A DNA stretch of 64,000 nt from Blastobasis lacticolella (taxonomy: Eukaryota > Arthropoda > Insecta > Lepidoptera > Blastobasidae), in the NCBI GenBank assembly GCA_905147135.1, contig LR990049.1:16943428-17007427 (forward strand), in the 5' to 3' direction. The position numbers and the translations under genes are program-made. Below, in pieces: positions 11,232-22,532 of the stretch (the stretch's first letter is position 1; every line of letters starts with the position of its first letter). Below the pieces are notes generated by a model, which ran no database searches, had not been told where the DNA came from, and was given only the letters and a program-made list of their open reading frames with translations.

Positions 11232-11375
11232 CGCTTACCGAGAGGTGTAATCGGCGTCTTTTGTCATGCGCGCAGCCAAGGAGTTGAATTCTCTGCCTGC
11301 GTCTCTTTTTCCGAGTGAATGGATACGGTAGTATTTAAGACACGAGTGAATAGGCATATTCTGAGTTAGCTCGCT
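11232..11375 (+). mobile_element. Non-LTR retrotransposon C-terminal fragment
   Basis: RAAKELNSLPASLFPSE and, after a one-base frame change, VFKTRVNRHILS plus stop. This is the characteristic end (W.SLPA.VFP......FK..VN.HIL) of another lepidopteran LINE ORF. It is a short, frameshifted 5'-truncated relic. Confidence 0.8.
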
Positions 11376-12522
11376 TCCACAGAGCAGAAAAACAATTTAG
11401 CAATTCAGAAGGTAGTAACTTTCCAATATTTTTGCTCGCTTTATTATCGATCTTATCTTTGTAGTAAAACTCAGCTCAAGCTGCAACCTAGCTTACAAAC
11501 CCATTAAAATACAGTTAATGTTTCTATTTCTAAATTACTATTCGTCGAACTAACTTTTTGTTTTCATTCGTTTTTACTATTCTATTTTTTATTTAGTTTA
11601 TTCTCTTATGGAATCAAGGATGAGATGGAACGGCTCATTGCATCGAAACTGAAACTTATCACACGACTCTAGAAGCAAACCTTGCTTCTCAGGCGAAACT
11701 CACGACGGATATGGAAGATCAAGGTGGGCCATGGACTCTTGTCCTTTGCTAGCGCAATGTATGTTAATATGTAGCATCATATTCCTCCAAATGCAATAAA
11801 ACTTATGACCTTTTCTGTGTTGTCGTAGCAAGATTATAGTATCGATCGTACATAGGGGCTAATTCCGTGAATTTGTGCCTGTATTTACAGCGTAATATCT
11901 CCCCAGCCTCCGGTCCGGGCCCCGTCTCCTCGGAGGCCCCTTTTCTACTAGGATCAGTGAATCTTTTGCACAATATCCATAAATAGAGTCGAGTGGACTT
12001 TATGCACAGTCGACCCATTTGATTCCTGACTCCCCGTAGAATGTTATTGCAGTGTCTTAATCAAGTCGTAATGGTTTTGCTTGTCAGGCTATCCGATGTC
12101 ACCATGACATTTTCTGTAAAAAGGTTCCACAGTGGGTCACAATACAACTGATTCCTTAAAACACTAGAATCCAAAATGGAGTATGAATAATGTCGTCCAG
12201 AATTCATCAATTAATTCATCACAAGTCTTTTTTTTACACTTTACCCGTACGTAGATTTTAATTTACTTTGATAGGGAATTGCACCTGACTTAGGCTCTGG
12301 CGCTTCGGCGACATCCAATCGTTAGTGGTATCGTTGTGATATCTGTAATTCTTATTGTTGTTGGACCAATCTGTCCTATTAAGTTCATAGGTCACGTGAC
12401 GTGCATTTGATGTTTTGTTCGTTAATGTCCGTGTGGACCAAAGAGATGGAATGTTAGCTACCTTCTTGGTAGAGCGCAATTTTTTTAATCTTCCATATGT
12501 GACAGTAATTAATAGAATAAAC
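11376..12522. other. Unassigned AT-rich spacer
   Basis: No gene recognised. Minus frames at 11803-12018 and 12258-12524 lack motifs and plausible splice sites. Confidence 0.35.
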
Positions 12523-12702
12523 AAAGTCGCTTCCCGCCATCTGTCTCTCTGTATGTACGCTCAGATAGATCTTTGAAAGAACTCAACGGATTTCAATGCT
12601 GTTTTCACTGGCATTTAGATAATTTATATATATTATACATGCACATTATAATAGAGTAACTTGAAGAAAACCCGTGCGAAGCCGGGGCGGGCCGCTAGTT
12701 GT
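12523..12702 (-). repeat. Repeat family D copy
   Basis: The minus strand carries ctagcggcccgccccggctt near one end and gcgggaagcgactttgt near the other, with agatct..ctgagcgtacat between. These blocks define a repeat that recurs at 13.26, 13.5, 14.05, 16.1, 39.3 and 47.5 kb. The opening block resembles the widespread lepidopteran repeat starting ctagcttttgcccgcg. I see no coding capacity and do not assign a class. Confidence 0.65.
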
Positions 12703-13261
12703 AAATAAAAAGCAATACTATACAATAAAACACTTTTATACACTAGTTCCACTGAATATATATTGGAGTATAATGGAGTTCCATTAACAATGCACAACAC
12801 AAAGTGTCAAGTACTTAAAAAGCAATACGGTATAAGGCTAGCCAGTGATTAATATTTTAGTTAGACCCTCATTTTATTAGACATTTCATATGCTATAGTT
12901 GAACAGCGTATCCCTAATACCTTTAGCATAAATCTAGCTTATATGTACATAAGTCTGTTTTGAGTTAACACCCACTGCAAATGGATGTCTCACCGCTGGA
13001 TCCTGTTACACGCGAAATTATATTTTAGTCAAAACAATTTTGCTACTATATGTTCGGTTTCAACGGGGATTTAAATTTTATTATTTGTAGACAGTATGTC
13101 CACAATATACGTACATAATCTTGGTAAAGCAGTTCTGCACATCACTCTTGTTAAAAAAACAGATGCACAGTGCAGACAGGCACGCTCTATCCTAGGCCGT
13201 ATCTATTACCACTATATGCAAAAGAACCTAAAGACAATCGTAATTAATCTATACATTGTAT

Positions 13262-13438
13262 AAAACAAAGTTGCTTCTTAACGTCTGTCCCTATGATATG
13301 TCTATGTACGGTTAGATTTTTTAAACTACAAAACGAATTTTAATGCGGTTTTCAACAATAGACAGTGATTCAAGATAAAGGTCTATAAGAAAAAAAAATT
13401 GTAGGTAGCGATAAAGTTCACTAGTTACCTGTAATTGT
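13262..13438 (-). repeat. Repeat family D copy
   Basis: Minus-orientation copy with aacaaagttgcttctt, gacgtctgtccctat, tacggttagat and aatgcggttttcaacaatag. It is diverged from the copy 250 bp downstream and lies just outside the 3.8-kb duplication. Confidence 0.65.
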
Positions 13439-13506
13439 TTCTTTCTATATATCTGTGATTTGGTTGTGTCCTGGCAAGAACTAAATATTATTTATTTTAT
13501 ATATAT

Positions 13507-13690
13507 CACTAGCTGGCCCGCCGCGATTTTGTTCGCATATTGTCCTACCCTATCAACCTTCCTCTTGAAGCACTTTATCTATTGTTGAAAACTCCATCAA
13601 AATCCGTTGCGCTGTTTGAAAGATCTAAGCGTACATACATAGGAACAGACGGCGGGAAGCGACTTTGTTTTATTCTATGCAAAGATTGTT
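13507..13690 (+). repeat. Repeat family D copy (unit A)
   Basis: Starts actagctggcccgccgcga and ends cgggaagcgactttgtttta plus ttctatgcaaag. An inverted copy lies about 350 bp downstream, so the two face each other around an unassigned core. Confidence 0.7.
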
Positions 13691-14037
13691 ATTATTAAGT
13701 GCGAGTATAAATACTAAATGCCAAGATGTATTAAGTGTAAAAAGCAAAACGCAAAATCCAAGAAACATAAACCTACCAATGACCTACTTTATTATTGTGT
13801 AACAATGAATTTCTTATTTTGAAATATTACCCTTAAATTGCATATTTGCGTGTCCAAAACCGAGCCCACCCCTGTTTTTCTATATCCATCTAAACGGTCC
13901 TTGCTTAAAGAAAACATATTTCAAATGCAAAAGGGTTGCTTTTTCCGTTATTATTGAGTGAAAAGTCAGCACATTTTGCAAATTCAATTTATGTACGATA
14001 GGACTGGAACAAAAATATTAGTTTGCTACTCTCTATA

Positions 14038-14200
14038 AGTACATAGTATAATACAAAATCGCTTTCCGCCGTCGGCATCCTATGTACGCTTAGATCTTTT
14101 AAACTCCGCAACCGATTTTAATGCAGTTTTCAACAATAGATAAATTGCATCAAAAGGAAGGTTTATTAGCAAGAAAAAAAGGATAGAGTTGTAAAGTACG
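14038..14200 (-). repeat. Repeat family D copy (unit A)
   Basis: Inverted copy of the element at 13507, with tacatagtataatacaaaat, then cgcttagatcttttaaactc, then ttttcaacaatag. Together the two copies form large imperfect inverted flanks. Confidence 0.7.
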
Positions 14201-14506
14201 TGTACGAGAACGAAATCGCGCCGGGTATTATAAAAAATCGGGTACATATGTACCCGTTGTGGCTAATGTTTTCTAATCCTTGATACAAACGTTTACTTGG
14301 CTGAAGTAACTTATACTTATTCGTAAGCGTAGCGTCCGAACAACTCGTTCGCGTAGCCATTGCGTAGCAGCGACACGACATATGTAGCGGTTGCTACGCG
14401 TACGCGAATTGAGAACCCGTATAGGTTCTAAACACCGGCTTTGAAGGCTTAACTTATGCCTGTGTTTATAATTGTGTAAATCGAATAGAAAGTTATGCCG
14501 TATATA

Positions 14507-14650
14507 TGTATTTTAAAGGTATGTTCCTGGTTTCCTACTGCATTGTTTACGTGAAGCCCGATATTTCGACGTAGTTGCATTGCATGCATTATGGTCGCGG
14601 GACGACTGGAGATCTGCGAGTCGGGCTTTAAAATGTGTGATATTAACATA
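14507..14650 (+). repeat. Repeat family F copy (unit A)
   Basis: Carries attttaaaggtatgttcc at one side and gggctttaaaatgtgtga at the other, in inverted relation, with gcccgatatttcgacg and gttgcatgcat between. Shared with 3962 and, by duplication, with 18561. Confidence 0.7.
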
Positions 14651-15320
14651 TAATTTTTGACTAGCTTATGCCCGCGATTTTGTTCACGTAAAATTCGGTT
14701 ATTACGCACGAAATCGAATCCCAAAATATAAATCATCCGAATAACGTATTGTGACATCAATTTTACCAACACCCTGTATATTCGAATACGTCGTTTGGTG
14801 TCCGCCGATGTCGAACAAACGTGTCCTAATTGGCTCCAAACACAGAGAATAATTTATGTGTGCGTACGTTCGTCATTTCCGATGTGGTTTCACAGATAAT
14901 TGCCCCTAGAACCATATTATAATGGAGGAAAGCATTGTTATTCAAAAATAGTAGTAACCCATTACTCTGTCCATATATTATTAAGGCTGGATGTTTTGAT
15001 GATCCATCAGTTTCTATAATAATGGGAAAAAATCGATCTTTGTTCTCTGGTACCATTAATGGTACAATCGGTTGGACTAATGGCACCAACGTGTCTATTC
15101 ACTTGTATTTTTTTGTGCTTTCAGTCGATAGTACACATGATTGAATGTGGAAACTATCGCTCTTAGGATCTACAGTTTATAGTTAGGTTTTATTATGTAT
15201 TGTGTTAAAGCGTTAATGTACTGCTTGTTACCGGAGCAGGGGAAATACTGAAAATATGTAGCCACAGTAGACTGACAAGGCTAAGAAAGCCTATCTAGCT
15301 ATAGTTCGAACTGGAACATA

Positions 15321-15648
15321 GGTCCCGGGTATGCTCTCGCGTACGAGGGCCCGGGGTCCGCCTTGACCATGATCCAGGATTTGGCAGATAATTACAGTGG
15401 AGTGACTAGCGAATGCTTCTGCTACCAGGAGAACCTGACCAGACTGGATCATGACTGAATGTGTCATTAAATTGTCTGAATGTGCAGGTTAAATCACGAT
15501 GTTTTTCCTTACCGTAAGAGCATCGGTTAGTATTTAACTTATGTACATAACTCATAAAAGAGTCATTTTTACATGGCCGCAGTGGGATTCGAAACCGGTA
15601 CCTCAAACATACGAGTCGGATACCCTAACCACTCAGCCACCGACGCTC
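15321..15648 (-). mobile_element. SINE family A with 10-bp TSD (unit A)
   Basis: Near-complete minus-strand copy. The tRNA-like head is at the right (rc of gagcgtcggtggctgagtgg, B-box rc ggattcgaaacc) and the body ggtccgccttgaccatgatc is at the left. It is bracketed by the direct repeat ctggaacata at 15311-15320 and 15649-15658, a target-site duplication. The same TSD pair survives in unit B at 19365 and 19484, so the insertion predates the duplication. Confidence 0.9.
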
Positions 15649-16119
15649 CTGGAACATAATAATGCAAGCTGCGGCAGAGTTAAAACTATAAAAACATAAT
15701 GATTATTGCCCTTCAACTTTGCCGTCACAACTCGGCCTACTTACCTCCCCAAAATATAATTTCTTAACTGCGTATAGCGTGCTAAGGCAGTTTTAAACGC
15801 ACAAAGTCATACATACTTACTCCTAGTCGTGAATGTACAGTTTTAATAAGGAACTTACACGCGACAATATGGGGTTTAAATATAAATTGTGTTGGTATAT
15901 TTAATAAATCCAGCCAAGCTGTTCAGCACTGGCATGAAAGGTTTAGTATGAAACTTAATTTGTCGTAAATAGAGAGCATACTAATGAGAAAAGAAAGAAA
16001 GAAAATCATACCGTGCATGCAGGATAATATATTCAATTCTGTGAACTATTCTGCCTGTCTCCTTCGGACTCCGAATCTCCGAATTTTACTTTACCCCACT
16101 TACTAAACCGTTATTTATT

Positions 16120-16325
16120 ATAACTAGTGGACCTAACCTATCTTTTACCTTGCCTTGCTTACAAACCTTCCTCTTAATTCACTATATACATATATTGTTG
16201 AAAATCACATTCAAATCCCTTGAGTAAGTTGAAAGAACTATGACGACTATAAAAGATCTGACATAGGGGCAGACGGCGGGAAGCGACTTCGTTTTATACT
16301 ATGTAAAGATAGATAGATGGATTAT
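16120..16325 (+). repeat. Repeat family D copy (unit A)
   Basis: A diverged copy with cttcctcttaattcactat, attgttgaaaatcaca, gcagacggcgggaagcgact and ttatactatgtaaagatag. The counterpart in unit B is at 19940-20130. Confidence 0.65.
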
Positions 16326-16904
16326 TGTATTTGTTGATCTGTTCATTCGTGGCACCGGATCGTCAAGATTAAATCTGGTTTAATCTAGACTGCTGGTTCC
16401 ATGTACCCGGTTCAGTAGATTAGACGATATTTGAATATCAATTTTGCGGGTGTGAATTTCTAGCATCTGTCTGGCAAATATGTTTTTGAGTTTTGGGTAG
16501 CACAACATGCATGAATGGTCAGGAACCAATACCCTTTCTTAATTATATCTTAAGATATTCAAGATAATTTATTTATTTATTTATTAAGTTTTTTATTCTG
16601 AATTATAAAACTATTTTTCAACCTTCTCATCTAGGTAATCTTCTCATCTCTCTTAATGTCTGTAATGTCGTATTCAACGTTTTCAAGAGACTTGCCTAAT
16701 TCTAACAGACTTTCGAGTGTTCTTGTGTGGAGTGTTGACATTTTTATAATAGACTAACACGGCTGACATAGTTTTGTTGTAGGGGTTGGATCTAAATCTC
16801 TTACGTTTTGCTTTATTAATATATTTACATCATTAAAGTTAATTTTATCGACATTAAGTAAATAAACATTAATTAAATCTAACACTACATTAAACCCAAA
16901 TCTA

Positions 16905-17232
16905 CACACAATCCCAATATCGCCACCACTGGGGAGGGTTCCCATTAGGCTGGCTGTATTCTTTCGTTCAATGGTAATACCAGCACGTTGGCCGAGGAAT
17001 AAGCCAGCTCGGTCACCGGTGGAACGGATTAGCTTGTTTTTTTAAACCTTAAAAGCTTTTACATTCTTTTACTTTTTTAACGCAACGTGCAACGTGTTAT
17101 AGCTACGTGTTATAGAGGTAGGCAACGCATTCGCGATACTCTTGGTGTTGCTAATGTCTATAGGCAGTGGTGACCACTTTCCATCAGGTGGCACGCTTGC
17201 CTGTTTGCCTACCGTATGACATAAAAAAAAAA
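16905..17232 (+). mobile_element. LINE 3' end with poly(A) (unit A)
   Basis: Contains tggtgaccactttccatcag, gtggcacgcttgcctgtttg and a terminal A run, the hallmark 3' end of a lepidopteran LINE. Upstream, ccaccactggggagggttcc and cagctcggtcaccggtggaa belong to the same tail region but are not clearly coding. It ends exactly where unit A ends. Confidence 0.75.
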
Positions 17233-17802
17233 TTGTAGCATACGGACCCCGAATATTATTTATTTTATATATATCACTAGCTGGCCCGCCGCGACTTCGT
17301 TCGCATATTGTTGTACCCTATAAACCTTCTTCTTGAATCACTTTATCTATTGTTGAAAACTCCATTAAAATCCGTTCCGCTGTTTGAAAGATCTAAGTGT
17401 GCATACATAGGAACAGACGGCGGGAAGCGACTTTGTTTTATTCTACGCAAAGATTATTATTATTAAGTGCGAGTATAAATACTAAATGCCAAGATGTATT
17501 GAGTGTAAAAAGCAAAACGCAAAATCCAAGAAACATAAACCTACCAATGACCTACTTTATTATTGTGTGACAATTAATTTCTTATTTTGAAATATTACCC
17601 TTAAATTGCATATTTGCGTGTCCAAAACCGAGCCCACCCCTGTTTTTCCATATCCATCTAAACGGTCCTTGCTTAAAGAAAACATATTTCAAAAACAAAA
17701 GGTTTGTTTTTTCCGTTATTATTGAGTGAAAAGTCAGCACGTTTTGCAAATTCAATTTATGTACGATAGGACTGGAACAAAATATTAGTTTGCTACTCTC
17801 TA

Positions 17803-18086
17803 TACTCACTTGACATTTACAATTTTTTTTTTTGCTTGACAATCAAAAATCTTTATCTTACTATATCTTAATTAATTCTTATATTGTTGACATTATTTTG
17901 ATATTAAAATTGACATTTATTTAATTTACTTACCTTGTTGATGCCATTGATGTATAATTTTATTGAGTTTATATTGACATGTTTATTTTGTTTTGAAGAA
18001 TTCATCTAATAATTATTAACATAATGTTTATTGATATGACGATGAAAAATATTTACTATGAATAAATGAATATGAATATGAATATA
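17803..18086 (+). mobile_element. Segment present only in unit B, LINE-like tail
   Basis: About 280 bases absent from unit A at the matching place (between ctctata and tacatagtat, near 14030-14040). It ends in atgaataaatgaatatgaat plus further gaatat units, the usual tail of a lepidopteran LINE family. Its 5' part is AT-rich and non-coding. The likely reading is a 5'-truncated insertion after the duplication; deletion from A is the alternative. Confidence 0.65.
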
Positions 18087-18560
18087 CATAGTATAAAACA
18101 AAATCGCTTCCCGCCATCTGCATCCTATGTACGCTTAGATCTTTTAAACTCCGCAACCGATTTTAATGCAGTTTTCAACAATAGATAGATAGAATTGCAT
18201 CAAGAGGAAGGTTTATTAGCAAGAAAAAAAGGGTAGAGTTGTAAAGTACGTGTACGAGAACGAAATCGCGCCGGGTATTATAAAAGAACGGGAACATATG
18301 GCTAATGTTTTCTAATCCTTGATACAAACGTTTACTTGGCTGAAGTAACTTGTACTTATTTGTTCAGTGCAAATACCTCGTAAGCGTAGCGTCCGAACAA
18401 CGCGTTCGCGTAGCCATTTCGTAGCAGCGACACGACATATGTAGCGGTTGCTACGCGATTTGAGAACCCGTATAGGTTCTAAACACCGGCTTTGAAGGCT
18501 TAACTTATGCCTGTGTTTATAATTGTACAAATCGAATGGAGAGTTATATATATTGCCATA

Positions 18561-18704
18561 CACATTTTAAAGGTATGTTCCGCGTTTCCTACCGCGTACC
18601 TCTGTCTATGAGTAGCCCGATATTTCACGCAGTTGCATGCATCATGGTCACGAGACGACTGGAGAGCTGCGAGCCGGGCTTTAAAATGTGTGATATTAAC
18701 ATAT
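18561..18704 (+). repeat. Repeat family F copy (unit B)
   Basis: The duplicate of 14507-14650, with a better preserved tttcctaccgcgtacct block and the flanking attttaaag / ctttaaaat inverted pair. Confidence 0.7.
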
Positions 18705-19374
18705 CATTTTTAACTAGTTTATGCCCGCGATTTTGTTAACGTAAAATTCATAAATAAAAGCATGAAATCGAATCCCAAAATATAAATCATCCGAATAACG
18801 TATTGTGACATCAATTTTACCAACACCCTGTATATTCGAATACGTCGTTTGGTGTCCGCCGATGTCGAACAAACGTGTCCTAATTGGCTCCAAACACAGA
18901 GAATAATTTATGTGTGCGTACGTTCGTCATTTCCGATGTGGTTTCACAGATAATTGCCCCTAGAACCATATTATAATGGAGGAAAGCATTGTTATTCAAA
19001 AATAGTAGTAACCCATTACTCTGTCCATATATTATTAAGGCTGGATGTTTTGATGATCCATCAGTTTCTATAATAATGGGAAAAAATCGATCTTTGTTCT
19101 CTGGTACCATTAATGGTACAATCGGTTGGACTAATGGCACCAACGTGTCTATTCACTTGTATTTTTTTGTGCTTTCAGTCGATAGTACACATGATTGAAT
19201 GCGGAAGCTATCGCTCTTAGGATCTACGGTTTATATTTAGGTTTTATTATGTATTGTGTTAAAGCGTTAATGTACTGCTTGTTACCGGAGCAGGGGAAAT
19301 ACTGAAAATATGTAGCCACAGTAGACTGACAAGGCTAAGCTAGCCTATCTAGCTATAGTTCGAACTGGAACATA

Positions 19375-19483
19375 GGTCCCGGGTATGCTCTCGCGTACGA
19401 GGGCCTGGGGTCCGCCTTGACCAGGATCCAGGATTTGGCAGATAATTACAGTGGAGTGACTAGCGAATGCTTCTGCTATTCTT
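19375..19483 (-). mobile_element. SINE family A remnant (unit B)
   Basis: Same insertion as at 15321, flanked by the same ctggaacata repeats (19365-19374, 19484-19493). The part from gcttctgct to the head, roughly 215 bases including both promoter boxes, is missing. A deletion after the duplication explains this. Confidence 0.88.
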
Positions 19484-20719
19484 CTGGAACATAATAGTGC
19501 AAACTGCGGCAGAATAGGTAAACTATAAAAACATAATGATTAATGCCCTTCAACTTTGCCGTCACAACTCGGCCTACTGACCTCCCCAAAATATAATTTC
19601 TTAAATACGTATAGCGTGCTAAGGCAATTTTAAACGCACAAAGTCATACATACTTACTTCTAGTCGTGAATGTAGTTTTAATAAGGAACTTACACGCGAC
19701 AATATGCGGTTTAAATATAAATTGTGTTGGTATATTTAATAAAACCAGCCAAGCTGTTCAGCACTTGCATGAAAGGTTTAGTAGGGAACTTAATTTGTCG
19801 TAAATAGAGAGCATAATAATGAAAAAAGGTACGTACAGGATAATATATTCAATTCTGTGAACTATTCTGCCTGTCTCCTTCGGACTCCGAATCTCCGAAT
19901 TTTACTGTACCCCACTTACTAAACCGTTATTTATTATAACTAGTGGACCTAACCTATCCCTTACCTTGCCTTGCTTACAAACCTTCCTCTTAATTCACTA
20001 TATACATATATTGTTGAAAAGCACATTCAAATCCCTTGAGTAATTTGAAAGAACTATGACGACTATAAAAGATCTGACATAGGGACAGACGGCGGGAAGC
20101 GACTTCGTTTTATACTATCTATAGATAGATGGAATATTGTGTGTTTGTTTATCTGTTCATTCGTGGCACCGGATCGTCAAGATTAAATCTGGTTTAATCT
20201 AGACTGCTCCTGGTTCCATGTACCCGGTTCAGTAGGTTAGACGATATTTGAATATCAATTTTGCGGGTGTGAATTTCTAGCATCTGTCCGGCAAATATGT
20301 TCTTGAGTTTTGGGTAGCACAACATGCATGAATGGTCAGGAACCAATACCCATTCTTAATTATATCTTAAGATATTCAAGATAATTTATTTATTTATTTA
20401 TTAAGCTTTTTATTCTGAATTATAAAACTATTTCTCAATCTTCTCATCTAGGTAATCTTCTCATCTCTCTTAATGTCGTATTCAACGTTTTCAAGACACT
20501 TGCCTAATTCTAACAGACTTTCGAGTGTTCTTGTGTGGAGTGTTGACATTTTTATAATAGACTGACACGGCTGACATAGTTTTGTTGAGTAAGTGGTAAG
20601 GTCAAAATCTCTCGCTTTTTCCTTTATTTGTATATTAACTATAGATCATTAAAGTTAATTTTATCGACATTAAGTAAATAAACATTAATTAAATCTAACA
20701 CTACATTAAACCCAAATCT

Positions 20720-21045
20720 ACACACAATCCCAATATCGCCACCACTGGGGAGGGTTCCCATTAGGCTGGCTGTATTCTTTCGTTCAATGGTAATACCAGC
20801 ACGTTGGCCGAGGAATAAGCCAGCTCGGTCACCGGTGGAACGGATTAGCTTGTTTTTTTAAACCTTAAAAGCTTTTACATTCTTTTACTTTTTTAACGCA
20901 ACGTGCAACGTGTTATAGCTACGTGTTATAGAGGTAGGCAACGCATTCGCGATACTCTTGGTGTTGCTAATGTCTATAGGCAGTGGTGACCACTTTCCAT
21001 CAGGTGGCACGCTTGCCTGTTTGCCTACCGTATGACATTAAAAAA
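20720..21045 (+). mobile_element. LINE 3' end with poly(A) (unit B)
   Basis: Duplicate of 16905-17232 with the same gtgaccactttccatcaggt block and an A run at the end. Beyond it the sequence is unrelated to unit A's surroundings. Confidence 0.75.
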
Positions 21046-21377
21046 AAAAGTTTAGAGTTTCCACAGCAAACGCCGTAAATGTGCAATCATTGGAAATATT
21101 AAGATAACGTTTTTATTATCTTACACTAGCTTTTGCCTTAAACTACCAAACTGAAAACCCCATTAAAATCTATTCGGCGCCATTTCCATATTTCTATAGT
21201 TTAGCTGCTCTATTATGGTTCTACATCAGGTGCTCCAGTTTCCAAAATTATAAACTATATGCTGCCCAGGCTTTATAAGTAAACAACAAAAGAAATTTCA
21301 TTCAAATTCGTCCAGTGGTTTCGGAGATTAGCGTGTACAAACAGAACAACAAACAGACAAATTAAAAAAAATCTTAT

Positions 21378-21545
21378 TCTATTACTTTTTTTTATGTACC
21401 CAACTGATGGAAAGTGGTCACCGCCGCCTATGGACATCAGCAACAGCAGGGAAATATACCTCTTGAACGATCCCATGTCATAGTCCAAAGGAAACCGTGG
21501 GGCTGGGAGCTCATCCCACATCCCAATCGTACGAGCGAGAAACGC
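21378..21545 (-). mobile_element. Non-LTR reverse transcriptase C-terminus
   Basis: The minus strand encodes MWDELPAPRFPLDYDMGSFK, then a stretch with ISLLLLMSIGGGDHFPSVG before an A-rich end. This is the typical end (W..LP...FP..YD.G.FKR) of a lepidopteran LINE ORF joined to its 3' tail ggcggtgaccactttccatc. Strongly 5'-truncated. Confidence 0.8.
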
Positions 21546-21567
21546 TAAATTACTTCTTCATCGCTTT

Positions 21568-21925
21568 CGTCGGCGTCGGTGGCCGGGCGGTTGAGTGTCT
21601 GGCTCGTAAGCAAGAGGTACCGGGTTCGAATCCCGCTGCGGCTATGTACCAATGACTTTTTTCTGAGTTATGTACTTACATTAGTTGAATAGAGTGAGGG
21701 AAAACATCACGATGAAACCTGCAAGTCTAGGCAACTGAATTTGTAACCATGATCCAATTTGGTCAGGTTCCCCTGATAGCAGGGTCACGGAGGTCAGATG
21801 GTAGTCGCTCCACTATAAATACTTAATCGCCAAATCCAGGATCATGGTCAAGGCGGACCCCGGGCCTTCGTGTTCGAGAGCACAACCAGCACATTAACGT
21901 CTACATGATTATCTTTTTTTTTACG
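21568..21925 (+). mobile_element. SINE family A, full-length with 13-bp TSD
   Basis: Complete copy: head gcgtcggtggccgggcggtt, B box gggttcgaatccc, body gtaaccatgatccaattt and ggatcatggtcaaggcgg, tail acatgattatc plus a T run. The direct repeat tcttcatcgcttt flanks it at 21555-21567 and 21926-21938. This defines the family's ends and shows insertion by retroposition. Confidence 0.93.
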
Positions 21926-21938
21926 TCTTCATCGCTTT

Positions 21939-22384
21939 GGAAATTTATTCAATGTACAGACACACGTTTTATAACATGTATAGATTATGCTGAAAAGTAC
22001 TTGGCACTAATAACTGTCTCTTTATCAAAATATTAATTTAATTAAGACGCGCCCGTGGCTCCGATACGTGGCACGTCTTTTGATTAAAGCGTTGCGGATG
22101 GCAGAATCCTTTCAAAATGTATGAGACGTGATTTGCATAGAAATTCGTGAGATTTACATCACATGTATAAGACTTAACTATTTACATGTTGGTACCGACA
22201 TGTATATTTTTTTTTGCTTATTGAGTTTGGTAGATTTTGTTTTTGTTTTGTGGTTGTGCGGGGTTGAACCGCACTATAGACTGATAAATGAAATACTGCT
22301 AAAATACGACATACTTGATGTATATTTAATATTAAGAACTTAGCTTACTTGTATTTGTTTCAATCTAAACGCGCGTTCTTTACA
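21939..22384. other. Unassigned spacer
   Basis: No repeat recognised. A 71-codon frame at 22128-22343 includes a hydrophobic stretch but no other support. Confidence 0.35.
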
Positions 22385-22532
22385 AATATTATTATATTAG
22401 ACGGAGCTTGCACGTGACGTACCTTTTCGATTTGTTTTCCCGACGTTTCGGTAGGGTTACACCCAACGTGGTCACGAGAGTCCTCTCGGAGGTACGTCGC
22501 GTGCAAGCCTCGTCTACTACCTATAATAATAT
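22385..22532. mobile_element. Foldback element, family E
   Basis: The arms 22385-22423 and 22491-22532 are inverted copies (aatattattata...gacg.gcttgcac and gtgcaagcctcgtc...tataataatatt). The core has cgacgtttcggtagggttac and gtggtcacgag. A truncated relative is at 36856-36960. Probably a MITE. Confidence 0.75.

Larger units (their letters stand above)
13485..17232 (+). repeat. Tandem duplication, unit A (about 3.75 kb)
   Basis: Aligns base for base with 17253-21045 over nearly its whole length. The start atattatttattttatat and the end catcaggtggcacgcttgcc plus poly(A) occur in both. Differences are scattered point changes, a few short indels and two large indels. Contents in order: family D copy (+), unknown middle part, family D copy (-), family F copy, bidirectionally open AT-rich segment, SINE A (-), family D copy (+) and a LINE 3' tail with poly(A). 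No gene is recognised inside. Confidence 0.92.
17253..21045 (+). repeat. Tandem duplication, unit B (about 3.8 kb)
   Basis: Direct repeat of unit A, separated from it by about 20 bases (17233-17252). The offset is 3768 at the left and 4054 after the extra segment at about 17803. Divergence looks highest at the left end, near 10 percent over 13511-13572. It is lower elsewhere and zero over a 438-bp tract (18764-19201). It lacks most of the SINE and carries an extra LINE-tail-like segment. Confidence 0.92.

Noticed and set aside
14826..15144. Overlapping sense (69 codon) and antisense (87 codon) frames found identically at 18880-19198
   Set aside because: Their identity follows from the tandem duplication, so it is not conservation evidence. 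Neither has a recognisable motif. The tract itself is reported as a finding.
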